Source: VRUE01 sp963796705 (GTDB lineage Bacteria > Actinomycetota > Thermoleophilia > Solirubrobacterales > 70-9). Taken from it: DNA of 64,000 bases. A program made the position numbers and the translations under genes. The notes beneath the pieces were generated by a model. The model was given only the letters and a program-made list of their open reading frames with translations. It had not been told where the DNA came from and searched no databases. Below, piece after piece: positions 42,266 through 51,700 of this stretch (its first letter is position 1; every line of letters begins with the position of its first letter). The stretch is taken from NCBI GenBank assembly GCA_963796705.1, contig CAWCMK010000003.1, positions 469,325 through 533,324 of the forward strand, read 5' to 3'.

Positions 42266-45200
42266 CCGGCTCGTCTCTGAGAGTGGGGGAGAGGTCGATC
42301 CTAAGTTTGCGCCCGCTCCTCGCCGCCCTCGCGATCGTGGCCGCCGCCCTCGCGATCAGCGCTTCCCCGGCCTCCGCCCTCTCCAAGCACACCTTCTCCA
42401 CCTCCTTCGCCGGCGAAGGGGCTAATGCCCTCTCCCACCCCACCGACGTCGCCGTCGAGCAGTCCACCGGCGACCTCTACGTCGTCGACAACGGCAACCA
42501 TCGCGTCGAGAAGTTCACCCCCTCAGGCGAATTCATCTTCATGGTCGGCCAGGAAGTCGACAAGACGAACTCCGAACGGCCCGGCGCCCTGCCCGCCGAA
42601 GAGGACCTCTGCACCGCCGCCTCCGGCGACGTATGTCAGCCCGCCCGCACCATTCCCGGCGAGCCGGCCTCCGGCATCGGGCCCGGCAAGCTCGCCAATC
42701 CCCTCTATCTCGCCGTCGATAACTCCGGCGGCCCCGGCAGCGGCGACTTCTACGTGGCCAGTGTTGAACTCTCCTTCTCCGAAGGGGGGCGTGAGCTGCA
42801 GGACTATCTCACCAAATTCGACCCCGAAGGCCACCTCGTCACCAGTTGGCAGGCCGCCGGGCAGCTCCTCCTCGCCCAGCAGTTCTCCAGCTTTATCCGC
42901 CAATACGAGCCGCCCGGATCAGAACCATATGACTACCCGACCGATATCGCCGTCGATCGCCAAGGCAACCTCTATCTCGTCGTCCGGAGTTACTTCAGAG
43001 GCGAAGGAAACCTAAGGCCAGCGGGGACCATCTATCGCCTCGGCCCCTTCGGCGCAGTGCTCGGTTCCGCCGGCTTCAACTCCTCGATCGGCCGCATCGC
43101 CCCCGCCCCCCCCGGCGGTCTCCTCGCCACCCAAGGCGAAGCCGTCCACTTCATCGACCCCACCGCCAATGACCTCGGCGCCCTCACCGGCCCGGGCTTC
43201 GGCAAACCCCCGACCGCCCTCGCTTTTGACCTCTCCACCGAAGAGAGCTACGTCGCCGACGCCGGCACCGTCATTCGCCACTACGGCCCTCAGTGCGAAC
43301 CCTCCGCCCCCGGCTGCGCCATCACCGATTCTTTCGGCGCTCCCGACCTCGGCGACGCCACCGGCCTCGCGATCGACGAAAGCACCGGCGTCCTCTACGC
43401 CGCCGACGCCGAACGCAACCGCGTCGCCGTCTTCGGCCCCGCACCCAACCTTCCCGATGTCCTCACCACCCAGGCGCAGAATCGCCCCACCTCCACCGCT
43501 GCCACCCTCTTCGGCGAACTCCGCCCGGCCGGCGCCGGCGATATCGAACAATGCCGCTTCGAATACGGCACCACCCTCAGCTACTCCCTCGGCACCCTGC
43601 CCTGCCTCGACGGTGCCGGCGCCGAAGTCGGCACTCCATCGGTCCCGATTACGACTGCGGCCGTCGTCCACGCCGATCTCGCCGGCCTCACCCCCGAGAC
43701 CACTTATCACTACCGCCTCTACGCAGGCAACGCCAACGGTTCCCTTCCCGGTCATGATCGCGCTTTCGTCCCCCACTACGTCATCGGCCTCACCACCGAT
43801 CCCCCCACCGGCCTCTCCGGCGAAGCGGCGACCCTAAACGGCTCGCTCCTCGGTGACGCCACCGACACCCACTACTACTTCGAGTGGGGCAAGACCACCG
43901 CCTACGGGCATAACAGCCCCGCCCTCCCCGGGGCCGATCTCCCTGCGCCGGTGGGGCCGGGGACCACCGCCCTCTCGTTCGGCCTCAGCGGCCTCGAACC
44001 CAGCACCACCTACCACTACCGCCTCCGCGCCGAAAACCAAGCCGGCCAGACCAGCATCGGCCTCGATCGCGAATTCACCACCCCCGCCGACCTCCCTGCG
44101 ATCAGCGGCATCTCCGCAGACGAAGTCTTCGCCGATACAGCGCTCCTCCAGGGCCAGATCAATCCCGGCGCCGGTGACACCGTCTACCACGCCGAATTCG
44201 GCACCGAACCCTGCTCCCAGCCGAGCGAACCCTGCCAGAGCACCCCGCGCTTCGCTGGTCACGCCGGCAACGGCAGCTCGCCGGTCGCCGCTCAGGTATC
44301 CCTAAGCGGGCTTCAGCCCGACACCCTCTACCACTACCGCCTCGTCGCCGAGAACACCTCCGGTCAAACCAAGGGTCTCGAACGCACCTTCTCCACCCTT
44401 CCCGCCCTCAGCTCCACAAGCGACCCCTGCCCCAACGCCCACGTTCGCCAGCAGACCGGCGCCGCCCAGCTTCTCGACTGCCGCGCCTACGAGCTCGTCT
44501 CCGCGCCCGATGCCGCCGGCTATGACGTCGAGTCCAACCTCCTACCCGGCCAGACTCCCTTCGCCGGCTACCCCCAGGTCGACGGCCGCGTCCTCTACGG
44601 CGTCCACTCCGGCGGCATCCCCGGCACCGACCACCCGACCAACCGCGGCCTCGACCCCTACGTCGCGGTCCGCGGAGAAGACGGCTGGTCGACCGCATAC
44701 GTCGGCGTCCCCGCCAACGACCCTTTCGCTGCCGCCCCCTTCTCCTCCCTTCCCTCCGGTGCCGACTCGAGCCTCGAAACCTTCGCCTTCGGCGCTTCCG
44801 AAGGCTGCTCGCCCTGCTTTGCCGGGGGCTACACCGGCATCCCCCTCCGCCTTCCCGGCGGTCAGCTGACCCAGGGCATGGTCTCCTCCGGCATCACCCC
44901 GCCTGGGCCCTCGGCCGAACCCGACGGCTACATCGCCCAGGACCTCTCCGCCAACGGCGAGCACTTCCTCTTCTCCTCGACCACCCGCTTCGCCCCCGGC
45001 GGTAACGATCAAACCGGCGACGTCTCGATCTACGACCGCAACCTCCAGACCGGCCAGACCCAGGTCGTCTCCAACGCCCCCGGCGGCGGGCCGCTGGCCT
45101 GCCTGCAGGGTGTCCACAGCTGCCACTCACCCGGCGATGCCAAGGGCATCGCCGGGCTCGCCATCTCCAAGGACGGCTCCCGCATTCTCCTCGCCCAGAA

Positions 45201-46542
45201 GCTCACAGAAGACTCCGCCCACAACGCCTACTACCACCTCTACATGGACGTCGGCGACTCCTCCGAAACGATCGACCTCACCCCGGGCACGACCTCCGGC
45301 GTCCTCTTCGACGGCATCACCGAAGGCGGCTCCAAGGTCTTCTTCACCACCAAGGACCAGCTCCTGCCCGCAGAAGACGCCGACGAAAGCCCCGACATCT
45401 ACGAGGCCGAACTCAATCCTCAGGGCACCGCGGCGACCCTGCGCCTGGTCTCCGACGGCCCCGCGGGCCCGAGCAACTCCGACGCCTGTCACCCGGTCGC
45501 CAATTCCGGCGGCCCTCACTGGAACGCGATCGGCTCCGCTGAAAACTGCGGCGCCGTCGCTATCGGGGGCGGGGGAGGGATTGCCTCCGCCGCCGGCTCG
45601 ATCTACTTCCTCTCGCCGGAGAACCTCACTGCCGGAGCCAGCTGCGGCATTCCTTGCTCTGGCGAAGAGCCGGTCCCCAACCAGCCCAACCTCTACCTCG
45701 CCGCCCCCGGCTCTGCCCCCCGCTTCATCGCCACCCTCGAGTTCGACAACCCACTCGTCCTCGACACGCTCTCCTCCCCTGAAGTCCGCCACACCGCCGA
45801 CTTCCAGACCACACCCGACGGCGACTTCGCCGCCTTCCCCTCGACCCTTCCCCTCGCCGGGGCCGACGAAGAAACCGACGGCCACACCGCCGTCTTCCGC
45901 TACGACGCCCCCTCTGAAGAGCTCACCTGCATCTCCTGTCCCCCCAGCGGCGCCGTCTCGAACGGTGATTCAGGTCTCGCCCCCAACGGCCTCAGCTTGA
46001 CCGACGGCGGCCGCGTCTTCTTTACCTCCCATGATGCGCTGGCGGCGGCCGATACCGATCACAAGCAGGACGTCTATGAGTGGGAGGCGCCCGGCGCCGG
46101 CGCTTGTCAGCCCGGCGGCGTTGCCTTCAACCGCGCCGTCGGGGCCTGCATCGGGCTGATCTCCGCCGGTACCAGCGCCTTCGACTCCGGCCTGCTGAGC
46201 GCCACCGCCAACGCCACCGACGCCTATTTCTTCACCCGCGACAGCCTCGCCCCCACCGACGAAAACGGGCCTACGATGAAGATCTACGACGCCCGCGAAG
46301 AAGGCGGCTTCCCCTTCCTCTTGCCCCAGGCCGGCTGTCGCGCCTCCGATGAGTGCCACGGCGCCGCCAGCCCGCCGCCGCCGCCCCTCGAAAACGGCGC
46401 CGAATCGGGCACCCCCCACAACTACGAAGCCGAACCGAGCGCCGGGCCCTGCCCGAAAGGCAAGGTCCGCCGCCACGGCACCTGTGTCCCCAAGCACCAC
46501 AAACCTCACCACACGCATCACCACAAGAGAGGGCATAAGTGA
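42262..46542 (+). CDS. Exported A-type surface protein A2
   Basis: 1,426 residues from GTG 42262, overlapping the previous stop. The signal peptide (LRPLLAALAIVAAALAISAS, ending PASA) is followed by HTFSTSFAGEGANALSHPTD and NHL blades (VAVEQSTGDLYVVDNGNHRV). FN3-like domains follow (AATLNGSLLGDATDTHYYFE; ADTALLQGQINPGAGDTVYH), then the hallmark CPNAHVRQQTGAAQLLDCRA and YELVSAPDAAG, and a TolB-like propeller (FLFSSTTRFAPGGN; TPDGDFAAFPSTLPL; TDGGRVFFTSHDAL). The C-terminus has ARxxGGFP...CHG and a His/Lys tail (CVPKHHKPHHTHHHKRGHK). Same architecture and length class as A1. Its stop overlaps GTG 46539 of B2, so A2 and B2 are translationally coupled. Confidence 0.86.
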   Translation: MTGSSLRVGERSILSLRPLLAALAIVAAALAISASPASALSKHTFSTSFAGEGANALSHPTDVAVEQSTGDLYVVDNGNHRVEKFTPSGEFIFMVGQEVDKTNSERPGALPAEEDLCTAASGDVCQPARTIPGEPASGIGPGKLANPLYLAVDNSGGPGSGDFYVASVELSFSEGGRELQDYLTKFDPEGHLVTSWQAAGQLLLAQQFSSFIRQYEPPGSEPYDYPTDIAVDRQGNLYLVVRSYFRGEGNLRPAGTIYRLGPFGAVLGSAGFNSSIGRIAPAPPGGLLATQGEAVHFIDPTANDLGALTGPGFGKPPTALAFDLSTEESYVADAGTVIRHYGPQCEPSAPGCAITDSFGAPDLGDATGLAIDESTGVLYAADAERNRVAVFGPAPNLPDVLTTQAQNRPTSTAATLFGELRPAGAGDIEQCRFEYGTTLSYSLGTLPCLDGAGAEVGTPSVPITTAAVVHADLAGLTPETTYHYRLYAGNANGSLPGHDRAFVPHYVIGLTTDPPTGLSGEAATLNGSLLGDATDTHYYFEWGKTTAYGHNSPALPGADLPAPVGPGTTALSFGLSGLEPSTTYHYRLRAENQAGQTSIGLDREFTTPADLPAISGISADEVFADTALLQGQINPGAGDTVYHAEFGTEPCSQPSEPCQSTPRFAGHAGNGSSPVAAQVSLSGLQPDTLYHYRLVAENTSGQTKGLERTFSTLPALSSTSDPCPNAHVRQQTGAAQLLDCRAYELVSAPDAAGYDVESNLLPGQTPFAGYPQVDGRVLYGVHSGGIPGTDHPTNRGLDPYVAVRGEDGWSTAYVGVPANDPFAAAPFSSLPSGADSSLETFAFGASEGCSPCFAGGYTGIPLRLPGGQLTQGMVSSGITPPGPSAEPDGYIAQDLSANGEHFLFSSTTRFAPGGNDQTGDVSIYDRNLQTGQTQVVSNAPGGGPLACLQGVHSCHSPGDAKGIAGLAISKDGSRILLAQKLTEDSAHNAYYHLYMDVGDSSETIDLTPGTTSGVLFDGITEGGSKVFFTTKDQLLPAEDADESPDIYEAELNPQGTAATLRLVSDGPAGPSNSDACHPVANSGGPHWNAIGSAENCGAVAIGGGGGIASAAGSIYFLSPENLTAGASCGIPCSGEEPVPNQPNLYLAAPGSAPRFIATLEFDNPLVLDTLSSPEVRHTADFQTTPDGDFAAFPSTLPLAGADEETDGHTAVFRYDAPSEELTCISCPPSGAVSNGDSGLAPNGLSLTDGGRVFFTSHDALAAADTDHKQDVYEWEAPGAGACQPGGVAFNRAVGACIGLISAGTSAFDSGLLSATANATDAYFFTRDSLAPTDENGPTMKIYDAREEGGFPFLLPQAGCRASDECHGAASPPPPPLENGAESGTPHNYEAEPSAGPCPKGKVRRHGTCVPKHHKPHHTHHHKRGHK

Positions 46543-49274
46543 GCGCCGTCCGCACCTTCTTCGTCGCAGCGCTCGCCGCGGCGCTCGCCCTGGCGCTGCT
46601 CGCCACGCCTGTGCTGGCCAGCGAGGGGATCGAATCGTTCGAAACAACGATGTCGACCAACCAGGCCGGCGGCCACCCCGACCTCCTCACCTCTTTCAAG
46701 CTGGAAGCACCGGGCGAACCCGAAGCCGCCCAGAACATCGTCTTCAACGCACCGACGGGCGTCTTCGGCAATCCGCGTGCGGTCACCCAGTGCCAGCCGA
46801 GCGACTTCGCCTTCGACCGCTGCCCGCCTGACTCCCAGGTCGGCCTCATCACCCTTCGCGCCAACTACGCCGGTAACCCCGAATATCTCCTCGGGACCGC
46901 CCCGTTGTTCACCGTCCTTCCAGGCCAAGAAGAAGCCGCGCGCTTCGCCTTCATCGTCCCGATCCTCCACATCCCGATCGCGATCCCGGTCGCCGTGCGC
47001 ACCGCCTCCACCGCCGACTACGGCCTGCGCTTCACGGTTCAGGACATCTCCCAGCTCACCCCGCTCGCCAGCGCCCAGATCACCTTCTGGGGTTTTCCGG
47101 CAGCGAAAAGTCATGAACTCGAACGGTTCCCGATCGGAGCGCCAGGCGAACCGACTGGTTGCCCCGAAGAAGCTGGGACCGACTGCAATGAAAAAACACC
47201 CACTCTCTCGAGCGTCGCCGACCACCCCCTGATCGATAGCCCCACCCTCTGCACCGGGGAATCGCTCACCTCCACCTTGGAAGTCGAAACCTATGCAGAT
47301 CCCAATCATCGAACCAGCACCGGAGCCACCTACCCCGAACTGATCGAAGGCTGCGAGAAGGAGGTCTTCAAACCCGTCCTCCAGGCCTCTCCCACCACCG
47401 ACCAGACCGACTCCGCTTCGGGTCTCAACCTCGACCTCCGCTCTCCCCAGTACCTCACCCACGCCGCCGAGCCCTCCGAGATCAGGGCGGCCGACGTCAC
47501 CCTGCCTGAAGGCTTCACCATTAACCCCGACGCGGCAGACGGACAGGCCGAATGCAGGGAAGCCGAAGCGCACTTCGGCACTGAGGGTCCCGCCGCCTGC
47601 CCCGACGGCTCCAAGATTGGCACCTTCTCGGTCGGCACCCCGGCCCTACCCGAACGCCTCCAGGGCTTCGTCTATCTCGGCGAACCGAAGCCCGGCGACC
47701 AGTACCGTCTCTTCCTCACCGCCTCAGGCCTCGGCCTCAACGTGAAGCTGAAGGGCTCGGTTAAGCCCGATCCCCAATCGGGGAGGCTACTCGCCGAATT
47801 TCCTGAACTGCCCCAGGCACCCTTCGAAGACTTCGAGTTTCACCTCTTCTCCGGCGAACGCGGCCTTATGGCGACCCCCGACTTCTGCACCGTCTACACC
47901 GTGAGCGCCGAGTTCTACCCTTGGAATACGACCCTCGCCGAACAGGGAACGAGCCAGAACTTCAGCCTCGACTCAGGCCCTCACGGCTCCGAATGCCCCG
48001 GCCAGGTGCGGCCCTTCCACCCCCACCTCGAAGCCGGCACCGCAGACCCGACCGCCGGCTCCTTCTCCAACTTCGCCCTCAAGCTCGACCGCGAAGACGG
48101 CGATCAGTTCCTCGGTCACCTCGGTTTCACCATGCCGCCCGGTCTGACCGCCAACCTGCAAGGCGTCACCTACTGCCCGGACGCCTCGATCGCTCAGGCC
48201 GCCCATAACCTCGGCCGCGTCGAGCAGTCGAGCCCAAGTTGTCCGGCTTCTTCGCAGATCGGCACCTCCAACGTCGCCGCCGGCCCCGGCATCCACCCCT
48301 TCCACGCCACCGGCAAGGTCTACTTCGCTGGCCCCTTCGCAGGGGCGCCGCTCTCCCTCGTGGTCATCACCCCAGCTCTCGCCGGTCCCTATGACTACGG
48401 CACCGTGGTCGTCAGAGTCGCCCTCCACATCGACCCCCTCGACGCCCATGTCATCGCCGACTCCGAAGCTGTGCCGGAGATCATCGGCGGTATCCCGCTG
48501 CGCATCCGCCAGATCGCAGTCGACATAAACCGCCCCAACTTCATGATCAACCCGACCAACTGCTCCGAATTCCACACGACCTCCGAAGGGGTCGGCGACC
48601 AAGGCACCGCCGTCTCCTTCACCTCGCCCTTCATCGCCGTCAATTGCGCCACCCTGCCCTTCAAGCCGAAGATGACGATCACCCAGCTCGGCGGCCGCAA
48701 GGGGACGAGGCGCTCCGCCAACCCTAGCCTGCGCTTCGATCTAAACACCCGCGAAGGCGACGCCAACCTCAAATCGATTGCCCTCACCTTGCCCAAGGCC
48801 TTCGAGATCGACCCAGAACCACCTCGGCAACATCTGCTCCAAATCCGAGCTCGAATCGAAACTCCTGCGCCGGGCGCCAGCCGATCGGCACCGTCAAGAC
48901 CGAAACACCGCTGCTCGATAAAGCCCTTGAAGGACCGGCCTACGCCGTCTCCGGCTATGGCGGCCTGCCCCATGTCGTCTTCATCCTCGCCGGCCAGGTG
49001 AACCGTTCTGCCGCAGGGCGGAAACGAAGACGATCCACGGCGGCAACCTGCGCACCGAAGTCCCTGTCGTTCCCGACGTCCCGATCGGCCACTTCCGCTT
49101 CATCTCTTCGGTGGCAGGCACGGCTACATCAGCAACACTCGCAGCCTCTGCGCCGGCTCCACTGCCTCGAGCATCGAATACCAGGCACAAAACGGCAGAT
49201 CGCCCGTCCAGAAAGTGCTCACCAAGGCGCCCTGTGGTCCTGCCAAACTCCACAGGAGCCACAACCGATCATGA
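46539..49274 (+). CDS. Exported B-type all-beta protein B2, frameshifts near the 3' end
   Basis: GTG 46539 overlaps the A2 stop (GTGA). The signal peptide is VRTFFVAALAAALALALLAT ending VLA. The mature start FETTMSTNQAGGHPDLLTSF matches B1. Modules follow as in B1: CPDGSKIGTFSVGTPALPER, then VYLGEPKPGDQYRLFLT and PQAPFEDFEFHLFSGERGL. The frame is intact to 48810, where one extra C (GACCCAG) breaks it. Collinear frames then read LGNICSKSELES, TVKTETPLLDKALEGPAYAV, SGYGGLPHVVFILAGQV, GGNLRTEVPVVPDVPIGHFR and a basic end PAKLHRSHNRS at 49274. At least three indels in homopolymer runs are needed. Restored length about 910 residues. Confidence 0.82.
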
Positions 49275-49347
49275 TTCGCCGGCGGTAAGACGCCAGTGGC
49301 GCGACTAAGCAGGTCAAGAACAGGGAGTAGACTAGCCCGACAGCGAG

Positions 49348-49984
49348 ATGCGAAACGATCGCACCGACCACAGTCTCACCTACGCCAACGTCATCTCGAC
49401 GCTGTGCTTGTTCCTGGCTCTCACCGGCGCTCAGCCTCTCGCCGCCGCCACAGCTCGGTAAGAACTCGGTCGGCTCCCGCCAGCTCAAGTCAAAGTCGGT
49501 CACCACCGGCAAGATCGCCAACGGAGCCGTCAACGGCTCCAAGGTCGCCAAGGCCTCGCTGACCGGCGCCAACATCAATCTCAGCCAACTCGGCACCGTC
49601 CCCTCCGCCGCCTCCGCCACCAGTGCTAGCAACGCCAACACCGTCGCCGGCCACGCCGCCTCCTGCCCGGCGGCTACCACCCTGATCCGCGGCCTCTGCT
49701 ATGACACTTCCTCGACCGAAGCACCCGACCTCCAGGCCGCGGCCGAAGGTTGTGCTGCCAAGGGTGGGTACCTGCCCTCCCCGATGCAGCTCTTCTCGGT
49801 CAAAGGCATCATCAACCTCGGCACCGGCGTCGGCTCCGATAAGCGCTTCACCGACGATGTCTACAGCCAGGTCGGCGCCGGAAATTACCACACGATCGTC
49901 CTCAACGGCACCGGAGCGATCGAAGAACTCCCCACCACCGGCCAGGCCGCCCGCTACAACTGCGTCTACCCGCTCGTCAGGTAA
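49348..49984 (+). CDS. Exported LGKNSVGSRQL-family protein, frameshift in signal region
   Basis: ATG 49348 begins MRNDRTDHSLTYANVISTLC, then LFLALTGA, as a signal sequence. After indels at about 49420-49455 the frame continues LGKNSVGSRQLKSKSVTTGK, then IANGAVNGSKVAKASLTGAN, INLSQLGTVPSAASATSASN, a CPAATTLIRGLCYD block, then GGYLPSPMQLFSVKGIINLG and a terminal YNCVYPLVR. It is closely related to the next gene and to the minus-strand gene at 15.7 kb. The shared GSRQL/K..V..GK..N.AV pattern is periodic and may be a short beta-helix. Function unknown. Confidence 0.72.
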
Positions 49985-50000
49985 GGGAGGGGGCCGCTAG

Positions 50001-50624
50001 ATGAGGCCCAAGCTCACCTACGCCAACGCGATGGCGACAATCGCCGTCTTCATCGCCCTCGGCGGCGGTGCCTACGCGGCTCTGCGCGTTCCCCCACATA
50101 GCGTTGGCTCCCGCCAGCTGAAGGCGGGAGCCGTTACCAAGGGCAAGGTCGGGCGGGAAGCGATTACCGCGGCGAAGGTCGCCGAACACACGCTGACCGG
50201 CACTCAGATCGATCTGAGTGCACTGGGCACGGTCCCGGCCGCCGAAAGCTCTCAGAGCGCCGCGGAGGCCTCCCTGCTCGAGGGCCACGCTGCCGCCTGC
50301 CCTCAAAGAACGACTCTAATCCGCGGCCTCTGCTTCGACTCCGAAGCCAACCCTGAAGCCCCAAACCTCGGGGCCGCCGCCACCAGCTGCGCCTCGAAGG
50401 GCGGCTGGCTACCCACCCCGATGCAGCTCTACTCCACCCAGGGCATCTTGCAGCTGGGTAATGGGCTGAGCGCCTCCCAACACCAGTTCACCGACACCCT
50501 CTACAGCGTCCCGCCGACCAACAACAGCTACACCACGATCGTCGTCAGCGGCTCCGGGCTGCCCAAAGAAATGCCCGCCGGAGACCCCTCCGCTTACTAC
50601 TGCGTTTACCCCCTGGTGCGCTGA
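50001..50624 (+). CDS. Exported LGKNSVGSRQL-family protein, second copy
   Basis: 207 residues, ATG 50001, with GGGAGGGGG just upstream. The N-terminal signal helix (TYANAMATIAVFIALGGGAY) is followed by VPPHSVGSRQLKAGAVTKGK, VGREAITAAKVAEHTLTGTQ, IDLSALGTVPAAESS, CPQRTTLIRGLCFDSEAN, then GGWLPTPMQLYSTQGILQLG and the terminal YYCVYPLVR. The arrangement is the same as the preceding gene, 17 bp upstream. A tandem duplicate. Likely exported and disulfide-bonded. Function unknown. Confidence 0.82.
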   Translation: MRPKLTYANAMATIAVFIALGGGAYAALRVPPHSVGSRQLKAGAVTKGKVGREAITAAKVAEHTLTGTQIDLSALGTVPAAESSQSAAEASLLEGHAAACPQRTTLIRGLCFDSEANPEAPNLGAAATSCASKGGWLPTPMQLYSTQGILQLGNGLSASQHQFTDTLYSVPPTNNSYTTIVVSGSGLPKEMPAGDPSAYYCVYPLVR

Positions 50625-50625
50625 G

Positions 50626-51420
50626 ATGCGACGGCTGGGCCCGAAGGCTGCGGCGGCCTTGCTCGCGGCCCTCCTCCTGCTCGCAGCCTCAGCCTCTCTC
50701 GCCCTCGCCAGCCTGATCGCCCATGGCGACCTCTTCGTCTCCTTCAACGGAACGCTCGCTCCAACCGCCCTGCCGCGCCACCGACTCGCCCCGGTTTCGG
50801 TTAGCGTCTCCGGCACGGTCCGCACTCCTCCGGGGCACAAACCCCCTCCCTTGCAGCAGATCGAGATCGCCCTCAACCGTAATGGCGTCCTCGACACCAC
50901 CGGCCTTCCCGTCTGCCGTCTTGCTGAGCTCGAAGGGACGAGCTCAGCGCAGGCGCTGAGGGCGTGTCGCGGCGCTCTGGTCGGGGAAGGCAGTTACTCG
51001 GCCAAAGCTTCCTTCCCCGAACAGGCGACCTTCCCAGCCCAGGGCCACATCCTCGCCTTCAACGCGCGCAGCGAAGCTCAGCCGGTGATCCTCGCCCACG
51101 TCTACGGCAAAAGCCCCGCCCCCAGCACCGGCGTGATCACCTTTTACATCAGCCGCCCACGCAGGGGCACCTACGGAACCGTCCTCAATGCCAATCTGCC
51201 CACCTCACTACAGGGATACGGCTATCTGAAGCGCATCAGCCTCCGCCTCCACCGCCTCTTCACTTACAAGGGTGCCCGCCGCAGCTACCTATCCGCCTCT
51301 TGCGCGACCCCGCCCGGCATTCTCACTGCCTCCTTCGCCTTCGCCCGCGCCTCGATGCGCTTTGAAGGAGGCGTCGTCCTCGGCTCGACCCTGATCCGTA
51401 GTTGCCAGGTGGGTCGCTGA
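50626..51420 (+). CDS. Exported hypothetical protein, RSYLSAxC family, copy 1
   Basis: 264 residues, ATG 50626, one base after the previous stop. The signal peptide (AALLAALLLLAASASLALAS) is followed by a beta-rich body: GTLAPTALPRHRLAPVSVSV, PPPLQQIEIALNRNGVLDTT, GLPVC, then ALRACRGALVGEGSYSAKAS, ILAFNARSEAQPVILAHVYG, GYLKRISLRLHRLFTYKGAR and RSYLSASCATP. Paired cysteines (LPVC/ACRG, SASC/RSC) are probably bridged. It shares the pattern LPR...AP...V...G...TxGLPxC...ALVGxG...LAFN...SYLSASC with the gene at 51.7 kb. This family is widespread in Thermoleophilia and is of unknown function. Confidence 0.8.
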   Translation: MRRLGPKAAAALLAALLLLAASASLALASLIAHGDLFVSFNGTLAPTALPRHRLAPVSVSVSGTVRTPPGHKPPPLQQIEIALNRNGVLDTTGLPVCRLAELEGTSSAQALRACRGALVGEGSYSAKASFPEQATFPAQGHILAFNARSEAQPVILAHVYGKSPAPSTGVITFYISRPRRGTYGTVLNANLPTSLQGYGYLKRISLRLHRLFTYKGARRSYLSASCATPPGILTASFAFARASMRFEGGVVLGSTLIRSCQVGR

Positions 51421-51700
51421 GCACCGGAACCAGGCAGTCAATCGAGCAACTCGAATACAAGCCTGATCCTTGCGCCCAGCTCGTGCAATCGAACTTACGG
51501 CGCCGATGAGCCGCGTGCTTAGATAATCCGCATCGTGCCTCTTTAGGGCGCTATCCTGGCCAAGCCGTAAAGCAAGCCGCCGCGCGAAATCGGTGGACGT
51601 TGCCAGGGAAAGGGAACAGCGGCATGAATCGATCTGTGAAAGGCGCCCTCCGCGGCAGCGAGAAGTATGCAGTCCCTCGGGCCCCTAGCAGGACTCGCTG

